A stretch of 64,000 nucleotides of DNA from assembly GCF_002075795.1 (NCBI RefSeq), contig NZ_CP020472.1:3021001-3085000 (forward strand), written 5' to 3'. Under the pieces are notes generated by a model, which saw nothing but the letters and a program-made list of their open reading frames with translations, was not told where the DNA came from and made no database searches. How positions within the stretch are numbered: the first letter of the stretch is position 1; every line of letters begins with the position of its first letter. Both the position numbers and the translations under genes were made by a program. This document shows, piece after piece, positions 17,436 through 28,035 of this stretch. The DNA is from Shewanella japonica. Lineage in GTDB: Bacteria > Pseudomonadota > Gammaproteobacteria > Enterobacterales > Shewanellaceae.

Positions 17436-18881
17436 CTATGGGTTTATAACCTCATCCATTTTATTAAGCATATACGGGTAAAATGGATTCCACTTCTGAC
17501 GTAACATTTCAGCAGCAGGGATCCCAAATAAGCCACGTTCGCCAGTAAAAATAGCTTGGCCAATTTGAATGTGGCTCACCTCTTTCAAAAAATCTGGACC
17601 ATACAAAGGATCCGCTTTAGGGAAAGGTAAAGCCACGTGAGATAAGGAATATACCCCACGTGGCCATTCAAATGGTAGCGCTTCACTTGTCAAGGATTCA
17701 GCAGAAGCTAATCTTGTCTCTTTTACAAAATGCTCACGGTCAATATCATTTTCAATCAAGGTCAGTTGATAACCCATTGGCTCTTGTAACCATAGCTTTG
17801 CCATTTCATCCATCGGATCATTAATAATCAACTGATGATTATTAGGATTTCGATTAATATCAAAAATGACTAACTCGTGTTGTTTTGAAGGTAAGTACTG
17901 ATAAAGGTTATTCACCACTGCATTGGAAGAAACGGTATCATCAGCGAGCGACTGGAAAGTTAAAATCGGTGCTAAAGAGCCTAATTGCTCAGTTGAAAGT
18001 GATTCAATAATTTGATGATTTCGCTGAGATAATTGATAAACAACATCACCAGCGTTAACTGCAAAAGAGCTATATTTAAACGGGTCGTACTCAACTGAAA
18101 TACTGTTCCAAAATAACTTTTCATAACCTAAAAACCGGCCTAGCATTGCTTGCCATTTAGCACCTGCTGCAATGGGTTGTAGCCCTATTGCAGGGGAAAG
18201 AAAAATCATACCTTGATAGTGCGTTTCATTGCCTCTGGCAATGGCTTCTAACTCAATGTTTAACGCTAAGGCAGCCCCCGTTGAAAAGCCAACCACGTAT
18301 AACGGCTTACCATTAAGTTGTTGCTTCATATGCTGCGTCGCCAAATCTACAGCGCTGGCTAAATCAGGCCAAGTAATACCGGTTAATCCTGCGGGAATGG
18401 TGCCATGTCCAGGTAGCCTTAACCCCAAAATATGAGCATTTTTCTTAAAGTGTTTAGCAAGATGAGACATTGCATAGGGTGAGTCAGGCATACCATGGAT
18501 CAATAAAACACCAAACTCAGCATCGGCTTTTTTCCATTCAAACGAGCGATTCCAGTTATAATTCCATCCATTGGGATCAGATAAGCTACCAGTTTCATAC
18601 CGGTTAATGACAGAAGGCGTTTCTGGCAAGTAACTTTGATAAATTTTATTCTCAATTTCACTGAACAAGTCACTTTCGAGCGACAGATATTCAGCAAAGT
18701 TTTTTAATCCCAACTGCTGATGGTATTCGTGTTTGAGTTCAGTTGTGTGCCAGATATCTAACTCAGCTCTGGCATTTAATAACCAAACTAAAATCGCAAT
18801 AAAAACGATAATACTGCCGATAAAGCCATAAACAGCAAAAAATAGAAGTTGCTTTGTTGAGCCGATCACAATCGCTTTCAT
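17436..18881 (-). CDS. Membrane-anchored alpha/beta hydrolase
   Basis: A 481-residue protein with one N-terminal membrane helix (about 13-37) and an alpha/beta-hydrolase fold. It shows LLIHGMPDSP (oxyanion-hole HG), LRLPGHG, nucleophile elbow VGFSTGA, and an Asp in LADDTVSS plus a late His in NNHQL as candidate triad members. The start is moved to 18881 because AAGGAAAG precedes that ATG; the longer frame to 18932 lacks a ribosome-binding site. The substrate is unknown; carboxylesterase or lysophospholipase-like activity is possible. It converges on the diguanylate cyclase gene with 11 bases between stops. Confidence 0.75.
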   Translation of the reverse strand: MKAIVIGSTKQLLFFAVYGFIGSIIVFIAILVWLLNARAELDIWHTTELKHEYHQQLGLKNFAEYLSLESDLFSEIENKIYQSYLPETPSVINRYETGSLSDPNGWNYNWNRSFEWKKADAEFGVLLIHGMPDSPYAMSHLAKHFKKNAHILGLRLPGHGTIPAGLTGITWPDLASAVDLATQHMKQQLNGKPLYVVGFSTGAALALNIELEAIARGNETHYQGMIFLSPAIGLQPIAAGAKWQAMLGRFLGYEKLFWNSISVEYDPFKYSSFAVNAGDVVYQLSQRNHQIIESLSTEQLGSLAPILTFQSLADDTVSSNAVVNNLYQYLPSKQHELVIFDINRNPNNHQLIINDPMDEMAKLWLQEPMGYQLTLIENDIDREHFVKETRLASAESLTSEALPFEWPRGVYSLSHVALPFPKADPLYGPDFLKEVSHIQIGQAIFTGERGLFGIPAAEMLRQKWNPFYPYMLNKMDEVINP

Positions 18882-19036
18882 TGATCTTTCCTTGAACACT
18901 AAGCGCTTTGTAAATCTGTGGCTAAAAGACACATCTCGCTGCTTAATGATATCGTTACACTTATCCGATTCTATAGACTCATGTTTGCCTAAAAGCCTAT
19001 TCGAGTCTAGAGATTAATCATGATAATCTAGTAAAA

Positions 19037-19591
19037 ATGAGTGAATTAACAGACATTAAAATGACATCAGACCTGTCACCAACCAATAATGAACAAATAA
19101 AATTTGGCCATAAAAATGCCAAAATGGCGTTTTATTTACCGACTGCACCTATCATCCCAACAGACACTGAACTCACGCTGCCTGATACCAGTAAGATAAT
19201 CGAACTTAATGGTAATCATTGGCGTAAAATCTTTACCATAATGGCCAAAATTACCGCCGAGAATAACTCAGCCGATTGCTGGAAAAAACGAAGAGCAGAT
19301 TTGTTTACGACAAAAAGTGAAGCACATGACTCAACATGTTTAATCATCAATTCAGCAGGTATAGACCCGCATGCAGAAGTGCATATTTTATGTGGCCAGG
19401 TGACTTATGAACGATTACAACATTCAATAGAAACGCATATGGGCGTGAATTGGCAAGATGAATTAACAGAACTGGGTGAAAAACAAAAAGTAATGGCGCA
19501 TAAGCAAGTCCTTATTGCGCCATATTTAGATTATCGACAGTTTCCTAACCAGCTCATAGAAGCAGTGAGAGACTACCTAAAACAATATTGA
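19037..19591 (+). CDS. Conserved hypothetical protein beside nadE
   Basis: A 184-residue soluble protein without signal peptide or membrane segment. The features I see are AFYLPTAPIIP near 32-42, NHWRKIF, a basic CWKKRRADLF and IDPHAEVHILCG. It may belong to the DUF6942 group, but this is from memory and not certain. The start at ATG 19037 has a weak ribosome-binding site. It is divergent from the hydrolase and converges on nadE with 8 bases between stops, so it is probably monocistronic. Confidence 0.6.
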   Translation: MSELTDIKMTSDLSPTNNEQIKFGHKNAKMAFYLPTAPIIPTDTELTLPDTSKIIELNGNHWRKIFTIMAKITAENNSADCWKKRRADLFTTKSEAHDSTCLIINSAGIDPHAEVHILCGQVTYERLQHSIETHMGVNWQDELTELGEKQKVMAHKQVLIAPYLDYRQFPNQLIEAVRDYLKQY

Positions 19592-19599
19592 ACTTATCA

Positions 19600-20430
19600 C
19601 TAATCATAGATTGTTGGGATAGGTTGACGCTTGTGCTGCGTGCGTTTGTATATCGCGACCAACTTATCTTCAACATGACTCTCTACGTCTTTACCTTCTA
19701 AAAAGTCATCAATTTGATCGTACGTTAGGCCTAATGCCACTTCATCTTCAAGTTGTGGCTTATCATCTTCTAAATCTGCTGTTGGTGCTTTTTTTACTAA
19801 TATCTCAGGAGCACCTAAGAAACTTGCAAGCTGTCTGACTTGACGTTTATTAAGACCAAACAATGGCGCTAAATCACACGCGCCATCTCCGAACTTAGTG
19901 TAAAAACCAGTAATATTTTCAGCGCTATGATCGGTTCCTACGACTAAACCACCTGTTAATCCTGCAATATGATATTGAGCAACCATGCGCATTCTGGCTT
20001 TCACATTTCCTTTAACAAAATCAAGATTATCATTGTTACTTACCCCAATGCCAGCCTCTTCTAAACCAGTCACTGTCGCATTATGTACACCGACAACGCC
20101 ATCAGCAATATTAACAGTCACTTGTTTAGATGGCTGAATAAACTGACACGCTAATTGAGCCTCATCTTCATCTTTTTGCACTTGGTAAGGCAGGCGAACA
20201 GCAATAAATTGATAATTTTGTTCAGGGTTGTCAGCGTTTAAGCTATCTACAGCTAACTGACATAATCTACCTGTTACCGATGAATCAACACCACCACTAA
20301 TGCCTAGTACCAAACTACGTGTATGTGCTTCAACTAACTTGGTTTTCAAAAATGCGACACGACGTTCGACTTCATAAGCTGGTTCAATCGCCTTAAGTAC
20401 TTTCATTTCTCTTAAGATTTGTCCCTTCAC
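19600..20430 (-). CDS. nadE: NH3-dependent NAD+ synthetase
   Basis: This enzyme converts deamido-NAD+, ATP and ammonia to NAD+, the last step of NAD synthesis. The PP-loop [10 protein letters not shown] and the [19 protein letters not shown] motif that binds substrate are present, and there is no glutaminase domain. A GTG start at 20430 is chosen because GGAGAG lies 5-7 bases upstream; this gives 276 residues, close to the 275 of E. coli NadE. The TTG at 20442 would overlap that ribosome-binding site. Confidence 0.95.
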   Translation of the reverse strand: MKGQILREMKVLKAIEPAYEVERRVAFLKTKLVEAHTRSLVLGISGGVDSSVTGRLCQLAVDSLNADNPEQNYQFIAVRLPYQVQKDEDEAQLACQFIQPSKQVTVNIADGVVGVHNATVTGLEEAGIGVSNNDNLDFVKGNVKARMRMVAQYHIAGLTGGLVVGTDHSAENITGFYTKFGDGACDLAPLFGLNKRQVRQLASFLGAPEILVKKAPTADLEDDKPQLEDEVALGLTYDQIDDFLEGKDVESHVEDKLVAIYKRTQHKRQPIPTIYD

Positions 20431-20573
20431 AACGCTCTCCAATTTCTGTAGTCAATGCTGTTTTATTTACCCGATGGTACTTACAATGAGGTATTTACGC
20501 TCTAATTGGTATCCTACTGAATTTTACCACAGGTACCAAGTACTACTTATGCAATTTAAGTGCAATTTACGTA

Positions 20574-20608
20574 ATAAAAAAGGCGAGCATATTACTATGC
20601 TCGCCTTT
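20574..20608 (-). terminator. Rho-independent terminator of gsk
   Basis: A perfect 13-bp stem (AAAGGCGAGCATA and its complement) with a 4-base loop is followed on the minus strand by TTTTTATT, just after the gsk stop. Confidence 0.9.
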
Positions 20609-20625
20609 CAATTTATGGTGTAAAT

Positions 20626-21930
20626 TTAACGTTCCCAGTATGACTCTTCAAGACTATCTTCACGCTCTGGTAAGCCACGAGAAAGTCTTGGACTATGTTG
20701 TGCCAAAACTTCATAAGCTACACGGTTTGCGTATTTACACACTTGTGAGAATGACGAGTAACATAAACCATCACGTTGATGTTTACTTGAACCAGGTACA
20801 TTTGTCTTATGGAAGGTATTAGCAGATAAGTCATGTAATAAGGCCGCTAATGCTCCGTCACCCGCTCCGTTAGTGTTTCTAATCAGTTCAGGTCCACCCA
20901 TATATGGTGAAATATGTGCGAAGACTTTAATCGGAGTTTCACAATCTGCTTTTAATTTCGGGCGAGAAAACTCATAGCGGTTAAATTCAGGGATAGCGCC
21001 AGGCAATAGAGTATGACTGGTTGCACGCTTTTCTGAATCTTCTGCGTAGCCCGCAGTATATAAACCCAAAGGTCCTGCGGTACAAAGTACCATGTCACAC
21101 CATTCAAGTGCCGCATCAGCAGCCAATAGTGGGTCGCTAAAACCTGTTAACGCTTCGCCTTCATCTTCATTCATTGCTAAAATAGTCACATTTTCACGAA
21201 TAAAGTTTTGCCACCAAATTGGATCTTCTTGAATAAGGAAGCGGGTGCCCAATGTCAATACTACTGGGACCTCTGCTGCTTTTGCATATTCAATTGCTTT
21301 CATCGCAGCGGATGTCATGCCATCACCTTCACTGGCGCGCATTAAATAGGCTGTAATAACTAGCGCAGAACTCCCCTGAATGACTTCTTGATTAATATAT
21401 TCTGGGGTTAACTTATCCATTGAGCCTTTACTAATAGCAAAGGTACGCTCACCACTTTCAGAAATTAACGTAAAACAACGACCGATAGGACCATCTACAG
21501 GCTGTAAATAGTTTAAATCTACCTTTGATGAGGTATTACATAAATAACGGTAGGCGTAGCTCCCTACCATAATATTCTGGCTCATCACCCCGAATAACAC
21601 AGAACGGTCATCCGCTAAAATTGAATAGTTATGAACTGTGTTACCAATGGTACCACCTGCAAATTCATCGCTGATCATCTCATTGTTTTTTAACTCGTTA
21701 TAGAGTTCATGGGCTTGTTGGTCATCAATAAGGGTTGAGTTACCTTTTGGTAAACCATAACGCTCTAATAGTTCGTCTTCTACTTTGGCTTCAATATCCA
21801 CCAAGGTTTGATCGATACCGCAAATGTAAGTTGAAAAAGATTGCTCTTGTTGGGTTAACTGAGCCAGTAATGGATCTCTGTTATTTACCGGGAAGTAATG
21901 CTTAGATTTGCGTTGACCAGGAAACTTCAT
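20626..21930 (-). CDS. gsk: Inosine/guanosine kinase
   Basis: A PfkB-family nucleoside kinase that phosphorylates inosine and guanosine for purine salvage. The 434 residues equal the E. coli length, and the protein starts MKFPGQRKSKHYFPVN and ends EREDSLEESYW like the enterobacterial enzyme. The NTNGAGDGALAALLHD motif carries the catalytic Asp and anion hole. It follows adk in the same direction, as in E. coli, but hemH, which often lies between the two, is missing here. A terminator beyond adk suggests that gsk has its own promoter. Confidence 0.97.
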   Translation of the reverse strand: MKFPGQRKSKHYFPVNNRDPLLAQLTQQEQSFSTYICGIDQTLVDIEAKVEDELLERYGLPKGNSTLIDDQQAHELYNELKNNEMISDEFAGGTIGNTVHNYSILADDRSVLFGVMSQNIMVGSYAYRYLCNTSSKVDLNYLQPVDGPIGRCFTLISESGERTFAISKGSMDKLTPEYINQEVIQGSSALVITAYLMRASEGDGMTSAAMKAIEYAKAAEVPVVLTLGTRFLIQEDPIWWQNFIRENVTILAMNEDEGEALTGFSDPLLAADAALEWCDMVLCTAGPLGLYTAGYAEDSEKRATSHTLLPGAIPEFNRYEFSRPKLKADCETPIKVFAHISPYMGGPELIRNTNGAGDGALAALLHDLSANTFHKTNVPGSSKHQRDGLCYSSFSQVCKYANRVAYEVLAQHSPRLSRGLPEREDSLEESYWER

Positions 21931-22087
21931 CTTAAACTCTCTGAGTAGGCATCCGTGCTTAAAAGGATTGTGGATTGAACAGCATTTTATGCTTTATACC
22001 AAACGCTAATTTTAACACAAAAACAATCAACACCAATACTGATGTCAATCTTTGTCTCTTTTTGTGACAACTATTTTATTTATGCCA

Positions 22088-22114
22088 TAAAAAAACCTGC
22101 AATGCAGGTCTTTT
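22088..22114 (-). terminator. Rho-independent terminator of adk
   Basis: ACCTGC/GCAGGT stem with a 3-base loop, followed on the minus strand by seven T, 40 bases after the adk stop. Confidence 0.85.
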
Positions 22115-22154
22115 TATGAACAACAGTCGTTGGAACTGTAATTTTAGCAGCTAA

Positions 22155-22886
<732 letters not shown>

Positions 22887-22932
22887 TTAGACCAATATCT
22901 AATAGCTCGCAACCTGTTAAATTTAGCGCTGT

Positions 22933-23796
22933 TTAATACAGCAAACTGTATAAACGACGACGATACTGATTGGCTATGGTGTTTCCTTGCCCTAAGGCAG
23001 TCAATATTTCCATGAACACCTGTTTGACTTTCCCGTCAGCCGCAGATAAATCTTTTTGTAAAATCGCAAAAAGGTTTTCTAATGCCTCTTCACCTCGGTT
23101 AGCTTGACTTAAGGCCTTGGCTAAATTGATTGAAATTTCAACATTATCTGGCTCAGCTTCTAACGCTTGTTGTAACTGACGAATTTCAGGTGTATCGGCT
23201 GCATCTTCAGCTAAAGCCAGTTTTGCTTTGAGGTTTTGATAATAGCTGTCTTGATCGGCAAGCCCAATAGTGTCTAATAAGGTTTTTGCATCACCAAGAA
23301 TACCTAACTGCAAGTAGGCATCGACCATAAGTAATGCAACTTCAGCTTGGTTACCTGAATCAACATAAGCACTTTTTAGTAAGCTTAATGCCTCTTCTAA
23401 TTGCTCTTTTGTCACCGTATCGCCAGCTAAAATAACTTTAGCCGCATTCACATCTTGTACCCATAATTCTGGTAAATGCTTATTGAGCATGTCCAAAACT
23501 TGCGCTTGTGATTGAACCCCGGCAAAACCATCGATAGGTTTACCTTGGCTTAATACCAAATGGGTGGGTAAGCTTTGAATTTGAAAATAGTTAGCAATCT
23601 CTAATTCGGCTTCACAGTTAACTTTAGCAAGAATGAATCGCCCAGCTTGCTCGTTAGCAATCAGCTCCATCACTTGAAGCATTTGCACGCTTTCAGGCTG
23701 CTGTTGAGCCCAAAAAGACATAACAACAAAGTTATCCATTGAGGCATCAACAACTTGTTGTATGTTCTCTTTGGTTAAATTAATAATATGTTCCAT
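22933..23796 (-). CDS. cnoX: Thioredoxin-fold TPR chaperedoxin (CnoX/YbbN-like)
   Basis: A 287-residue cytoplasmic protein with an N-terminal thioredoxin-like domain (1-110) and a C-terminal TPR region (about 120-285). The position of the CxxC active site reads SFWAQQQPESV, so no redox pair is present, as in the CnoX/YbbN group, which holds oxidised proteins for GroEL and DnaK. It lies between htpG and adk. Assignment is by architecture and neighbourhood; only one cysteine is evident in the thioredoxin region (KVNCEAE). Confidence 0.8.
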   Translation of the reverse strand: MEHIINLTKENIQQVVDASMDNFVVMSFWAQQQPESVQMLQVMELIANEQAGRFILAKVNCEAELEIANYFQIQSLPTHLVLSQGKPIDGFAGVQSQAQVLDMLNKHLPELWVQDVNAAKVILAGDTVTKEQLEEALSLLKSAYVDSGNQAEVALLMVDAYLQLGILGDAKTLLDTIGLADQDSYYQNLKAKLALAEDAADTPEIRQLQQALEAEPDNVEISINLAKALSQANRGEEALENLFAILQKDLSAADGKVKQVFMEILTALGQGNTIANQYRRRLYSLLY

Positions 23797-23857
23797 CGTG
23801 GATCCTTGTTAGCAGTGCTATTTATTCAGTATCACACTGGCTAAAAATAAACGCTAA

Positions 23858-23882
23858 TAAAAAGCGGACACTCGGTCCGCTT
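23858..23882 (-). terminator. Rho-independent terminator of htpG
   Basis: AAGCGGAC/GTCCGCTT stem with a 5-base loop followed by TTTATTAG on the minus strand, between htpG and cnoX. Confidence 0.85.
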
Positions 23883-23899
23883 GTTTATTATGACGACGC

Positions 23900-25819
23900 T
23901 TACTTCAAGCTTGCGACTAGCATTTCATTGGTTAACTTAATGAATGCAGAAGGATCCGCTAAGCTGCCTTTTTCAGAAAGCTGTGCTTGTTGAAGTAATA
24001 AGTCAGCCCAGTTAGCAAATAACTGTTCATCCTGTTCATTGTTCAAACGCTCAACTAATGGGTGATGCGGGTTGATTTCAAAGGTCGGTTTCGTTTCAGG
24101 CACTGGTTGACCCGCTGATTGCATAAGCTTGATCATTTGTGATGACATTTCACCTTCACCGGCCACAACACATGCAGGCGTGTCAGTTAAGCGCGAAGTC
24201 ACTTTAACGTCTGCAACTTTTGCACCTAATGCCGCTTTCATACGTTCAACTAATGCTTGTGCTTCACCAGCAAGCTTTTCTTGAGCTTCTTTTTCATCAG
24301 CATCTTCAAGCTCACCTAACTCTAGATCACCACGTGTTACCGAATGCAATTTCTTGCCTTTGAATTCAGTTAAGTGGTTAATTAACCACTCATCAATACG
24401 CTCTGACATCAATAACACTTCGATGTCTTTCTTACGTAATAATTCAAGATGTGGGCTGTTTGCTGCCGCTTCATGGCTGTCAGCAACAATGTAGTAAATC
24501 TTGTCTTGGCCTTCTTTCATACGGCCGATGTAATCATCTAATGACACGTCAGTTGCTGCGGCATTTGTGTGTGTAGAAGCAAAACGTAACAAGCCAGAAA
24601 TACGCTCACGGTTAGCGAAATCTTCAGCAGGACCTTCTTTTAATACTTGACCAAATTCAGCCCAAAATGCTTGGTATTTCTCAGCATCATTTTTAGCCAT
24701 TTTTTCAAGCATGCCTAACACACGCTTAGTCACACCGCTACGTAAAGCTTTAGTGATGCTGTTGTCTTGTAAAATTTCACGAGATACGTTTAAAGGTAAA
24801 TCATTAGAGTCAATTAAGCCTTTTACAAAGCGAAGGTAAGTCGGCATAAACTGCTCAGCGTCATCCATAATGAATACACGTTGAACAAACAGTTTTAAGC
24901 CGTTTTTAGCATCACGGTTAAACATATCCCATGGTGCTTTACTTGGGATATACAATAAGCTGGTGTACTCTTGTTTACCTTCAACACGATTGTGAGACCA
25001 AGTTGCAGCATCCCCGTAATCGTGAGAAATATGCTTGTAGAACTCTTGATACTCTTCATCAGAAATATCAGATTTGCTACGAGTCCAAAGCGCAGTGGCT
25101 TTGTTCATCGGTTTCCACTGACCTTCAGTAGCTGGAATCGCCTCGCCGCCTTCTTCTGTCGCTTCAACAGCAGGTGTACCTTCTTCGTACATTTCTACAG
25201 GTACGGAGATATGATCAGAGTATTTGGTGATAATTGAGCGTAAACGTGTGTCATCAGCAAACTCTTTTTCTTCTTCACGTAAATGCAGTGTAATTTCAGT
25301 ACCACGGCTGTTTTTAGTAATGGTATCAACAGTAAAGTCACCTTCACCCTGTGACTCCCACACCACACCTTGGTTAACATCCGCACCTGCAGCGCGAGTA
25401 CGTACAGTCACTTTATCCGCAACGATAAACGCCGAGTAGAAGCCCACACCGAACTGACCAATAAGTTGCGAATCTTTTGACTCTTCGCCAGATAAGTTTT
25501 TGAAGAAATCAGCAGTACCTGATTTAGCAATTGTCCCTAAATGTTCAATTACACCATCACGAGTCATACCGATACCGTTATCTTCAATCGTAACGGTGCC
25601 TTTTTCTTTATCGGTGCTGATGCGAACACGAAGTTCAGTGTCATCTTCAAATAATGTGTTATCAGTCAGTGCAAGGTAACGTAACTTGTCTGCAGCATCA
25701 GCGGCATTTGAGACTAATTCACGTAAGAAAATTTCTTTATTTGAGTATAAAGAATGGATCATCAGATGAAGAAGTTGTTTTACTTCGGTTTGAAAGCCAT
25801 GTGTTTCTTGTTGAGACAT
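23900..25819 (-). CDS. htpG: HSP90 family molecular chaperone HtpG
   Basis: A 639-residue ATP-dependent chaperone of the cytoplasm. The GHKL ATPase motifs are clear: [14 protein letters not shown] (catalytic Glu and Asn), IEDNGIGMT and [11 protein letters not shown]. The middle domain includes the [10 protein letters not shown] catalytic-loop Arg. The C-terminal dimerisation domain is complete. A sigma-32-type promoter sits about 93-120 bases upstream, and recR upstream is closed by its own terminator, so htpG is an independent heat-shock unit. Confidence 0.97.
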   Translation of the reverse strand: MSQQETHGFQTEVKQLLHLMIHSLYSNKEIFLRELVSNAADAADKLRYLALTDNTLFEDDTELRVRISTDKEKGTVTIEDNGIGMTRDGVIEHLGTIAKSGTADFFKNLSGEESKDSQLIGQFGVGFYSAFIVADKVTVRTRAAGADVNQGVVWESQGEGDFTVDTITKNSRGTEITLHLREEEKEFADDTRLRSIITKYSDHISVPVEMYEEGTPAVEATEEGGEAIPATEGQWKPMNKATALWTRSKSDISDEEYQEFYKHISHDYGDAATWSHNRVEGKQEYTSLLYIPSKAPWDMFNRDAKNGLKLFVQRVFIMDDAEQFMPTYLRFVKGLIDSNDLPLNVSREILQDNSITKALRSGVTKRVLGMLEKMAKNDAEKYQAFWAEFGQVLKEGPAEDFANRERISGLLRFASTHTNAAATDVSLDDYIGRMKEGQDKIYYIVADSHEAAANSPHLELLRKKDIEVLLMSERIDEWLINHLTEFKGKKLHSVTRGDLELGELEDADEKEAQEKLAGEAQALVERMKAALGAKVADVKVTSRLTDTPACVVAGEGEMSSQMIKLMQSAGQPVPETKPTFEINPHHPLVERLNNEQDEQLFANWADLLLQQAQLSEKGSLADPSAFIKLTNEMLVASLK

Positions 25820-25911
25820 GAAAATTTCCCTTGGTTTAACGTTAATACAGCAGTTGTACTGAAATCTAATATTTGACGTTTCAATGCAACTAAAATTCTT
25901 TGTTACCTAGG

Positions 25912-25939
25912 AAATGGGGCGTGAAAATCAGTTTTCAAG
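25912..25939 (-). promoter_or_regulatory. Sigma-32 (RpoH) heat-shock promoter of htpG
   Basis: On the minus strand CTTGAAA (25939-25933) is followed after 13 bases by CCCCATTT (25919-25912), matching the RpoH -35 and -10 elements almost exactly. The leader to the htpG ATG is about 85 bases. Confidence 0.88.
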
Positions 25940-25966
25940 GGAATTTTTTTCTGATGCCTAAAAAAA

Positions 25967-25994
25967 ACGCAAAAAGGGCTAAATTAGCCCTTTT
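25967..25994 (-). terminator. Rho-independent terminator of recR
   Basis: AAAAGGGCTAA pairs with TTAGCCCTTTT, followed on the minus strand by a T-rich tract, 20 bases after the recR stop. It isolates htpG from recR transcription. Confidence 0.88.
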
Positions 25995-26014
25995 ATTATT
26001 AACTCGTGTTCGTT

Positions 26015-26614
26015 TTACAGAGGGATGCGCCCATTAAACGATAACGCTAAAGTCGTGCTATCGACATACTCAAGCTCGCCACCTACTGGCACACCATGAG
26101 CAATACGGCTGATAACCACATTATGACGACGTGCGATATCCGCGATAAAGTGCGCTGTTGCATCACCTTCTACTGTAGGGTTTGTTGCCAAGATTAACTC
26201 TGTGACATCTTCTGAAGATAAATGCTGTTCAAGTAACTCAAGACCTAGTTCATCAGGGCCCACGCCATCAAGTGGTGACAAATGGCCTAATAACACAAAG
26301 TATCGCCCCATAAAATGGCCACCAGCTTCGATAGCAAGTACATCTGCAGGCGTTTCTACCACACATATAACGCCAGCGTTTCCTCGTTTAGGGCTACTGC
26401 AAATTGGGCATAATTCTTGTTCAGTAAACGTACGGCACGCTTGGCAATGCCCTACTTCACTCATAGAGCGCTCAAGAGCGTTTGCCAGTTTTTGCCCCGC
26501 TTTACGATTACGTTCCAATAACTGAAATGCCATACGCTGAGCAGACTTAGGCCCTACACCGGGTAAGCAACGTAATGATTCAATTAATTCATCAACTAGC
26601 GGACTAAATTTCAT
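26015..26614 (-). CDS. recR: Recombination mediator RecR
   Basis: A 199-residue protein acting with RecF and RecO to load RecA at gapped DNA. It has an N-terminal helix-hairpin-helix ([17 protein letters not shown]), a four-Cys zinc finger ([16 protein letters not shown]), and a Toprim domain ([12 protein letters not shown]). It normally follows dnaX and ybaB immediately; here ybaB is about 6.4 kb upstream with unrelated genes between, so recR must rely on another promoter. Confidence 0.96.
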   Translation of the reverse strand: MKFSPLVDELIESLRCLPGVGPKSAQRMAFQLLERNRKAGQKLANALERSMSEVGHCQACRTFTEQELCPICSSPKRGNAGVICVVETPADVLAIEAGGHFMGRYFVLLGHLSPLDGVGPDELGLELLEQHLSSEDVTELILATNPTVEGDATAHFIADIARRHNVVISRIAHGVPVGGELEYVDSTTLALSFNGRIPL

Positions 26615-26899
26615 AACCTAATACTGGCCTTAACAGTGCTGTTGCACTTCATAAAAATGAGATTAGCTGACTCAACAATTTATCAGCTAAATGAATGGGT
26701 GATTATTATCGTAAGCGATAAAGATTGCAAAGAGTATCTGAGCCCAAAGCGCGGTTGGGCTTTAAAGCATTGTGAGTCGCTAATACTGAACCAATTATCC
26801 TCAACAGATAACCTCAAGCGGCCAGTGGTATAATTTACTACTTTCAAGAAGTTTTAGTCGCTAGCAACAACTCATCATCCTAATAAAACCTACAAACAG
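26615..26899. other. Intergenic region upstream of recR at the edge of the accessory segment
   Basis: These 285 bases hold no supported gene. The only notable element is a 7-bp stem (AGCCCAA/TTGGGCT, 26741-26761) lacking a convincing T-run. The recR promoter should lie here. The plus-strand frame 26636-26833 has no ribosome-binding site and no recognisable protein. Confidence 0.5.
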
Positions 26900-27151
26900 C
26901 TAGTCTGTTGGTAGGGTATCGTTTGCCGAACGATAGCGAAACACCTCTTCAAGAGGTAAATTAAACACCTCAGCAATCTTGAACGCGACTTCTAATGTCG
27001 GCGAATACTTATTTGACTCAATCGCCATTACCGTTTGTCTAGTTACACCGATGAGCTCAGCCAGTTGCTTTTGGGTCATTTCATCATGTAAAAATCGTAA
27101 TGTACGAATAGAGTTACTGATCCCCATACCATCTTGATCCACTTTACCCAT
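26900..27151 (-). CDS. XRE-family (Cro/CI-like) small transcriptional regulator
   Basis: An 83-residue regulator with one helix-turn-helix: MTQKQLAELIGVTRQTVMAIE, then NKYSPTLEVAFKIAEVFNLP. It is of the short YozG-like type often paired with a membrane protein. The start at 27151 is set by AGGAG 7 bases upstream. Its first 8 bases overlap the end of the membrane-protein gene (ATGGGTAA), so the two are translationally coupled. It probably autoregulates the pair. Confidence 0.85.
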   Translation of the reverse strand: MGKVDQDGMGISNSIRTLRFLHDEMTQKQLAELIGVTRQTVMAIESNKYSPTLEVAFKIAEVFNLPLEEVFRYRSANDTLPTD

Positions 27152-27641
27152 AAATATCTCCTGTGCGGCCTTTATACAATTGCACACCATAATGGGCTAA
27201 TTCGGCAGTTAAAAATGCCACTAACAAAATGTGTAATGGTAAATGAGGAATCGGCTCAAACAAAATTATTTCAGCTTGTTTTTCTATTCCATATTGAACC
27301 ATGGCTAAAATAACGCCGGTTTGTAAAATTATCGCCGAGTATTTGTAACCCACTAGGTTTATCTGTTTTTCTCGCACATCCATGGGTTGGTTTAATTCAT
27401 CATCACTCACAAATGCTAATACAATATAACTCAGTACCATCAACACAACTGAGTAAATAATGATTTCGAGCAATACACCAGATAGCCACACTGTCGAGGC
27501 TAATTCTTCAGCACTGGCATAGTACATCCGGCTTAAGTAAATATAAAAAATATAGCCCGTTACAAGTAAATCAACCGATAAAGTCACTTCCCTAAAGCTG
27601 GTTTCTTGCAACCATTGATATAAATTCTGTTTGTTGACCAT
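27144..27641 (-). CDS. Four-helix inner-membrane protein paired with the XRE regulator
   Basis: A 165-residue protein with about four membrane segments (20-40, 52-76, 100-118, 132-150) and a short cytoplasmic loop with DDELNQPMDVREKQ. I do not assign a family with certainty. The size and the overlapping XRE gene match the DUF2178-type membrane protein-regulator pairs of bacteria and archaea. The function of such pairs is not known; the membrane protein may sense a signal and act on the regulator. Confidence 0.7.
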   Translation of the reverse strand: MVNKQNLYQWLQETSFREVTLSVDLLVTGYIFYIYLSRMYYASAEELASTVWLSGVLLEIIIYSVVLMVLSYIVLAFVSDDELNQPMDVREKQINLVGYKYSAIILQTGVILAMVQYGIEKQAEIILFEPIPHLPLHILLVAFLTAELAHYGVQLYKGRTGDIYG

Positions 27642-28035
27642 GTTAACCTCACCTCACTCCATGTAAAAGATATTTAACTCGCAGTTAATTTATGCTTACT
27701 TACCATCCATGTCAAATATTTTTAACCTCAAGTTAGCTTTTTAGTACTTTAGTATGTGTATCAACCCACTTGGTCAAGCTTATGCCTCTTATCAAAACCA
27801 GTTCTTCACATCACAGCTCGTCAATTATCATTTTAGACAACATCACCTAGAGGGACGAGCTCAAAATATAAAATACACTTACAAAACAGAACCTTAAAAA
27901 AAGATGCAAAGTGTAGCAAAAGAGTTAGCGTAATAAATTTAAAGCTGTTGTGACGAGTCAATAAAAGGATTATTTGGGGATTAACGAGAGAAGTAACGGT
28001 AGGATTAATCGCAAGGACTTCTATTTAAACAAGGC
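27642..28035. other. A+T-rich intergenic region in the accessory segment
   Basis: These 394 bases contain no supported gene, RNA or repeat that I can identify. The promoter of the membrane-protein/XRE pair should lie in the first 100 bases. Confidence 0.5.

Noticed and set aside
26636..26833. 65-codon plus-strand frame near recR
   Set aside because: No ribosome-binding site, no recognisable features, contains a hairpin of the recR leader region.
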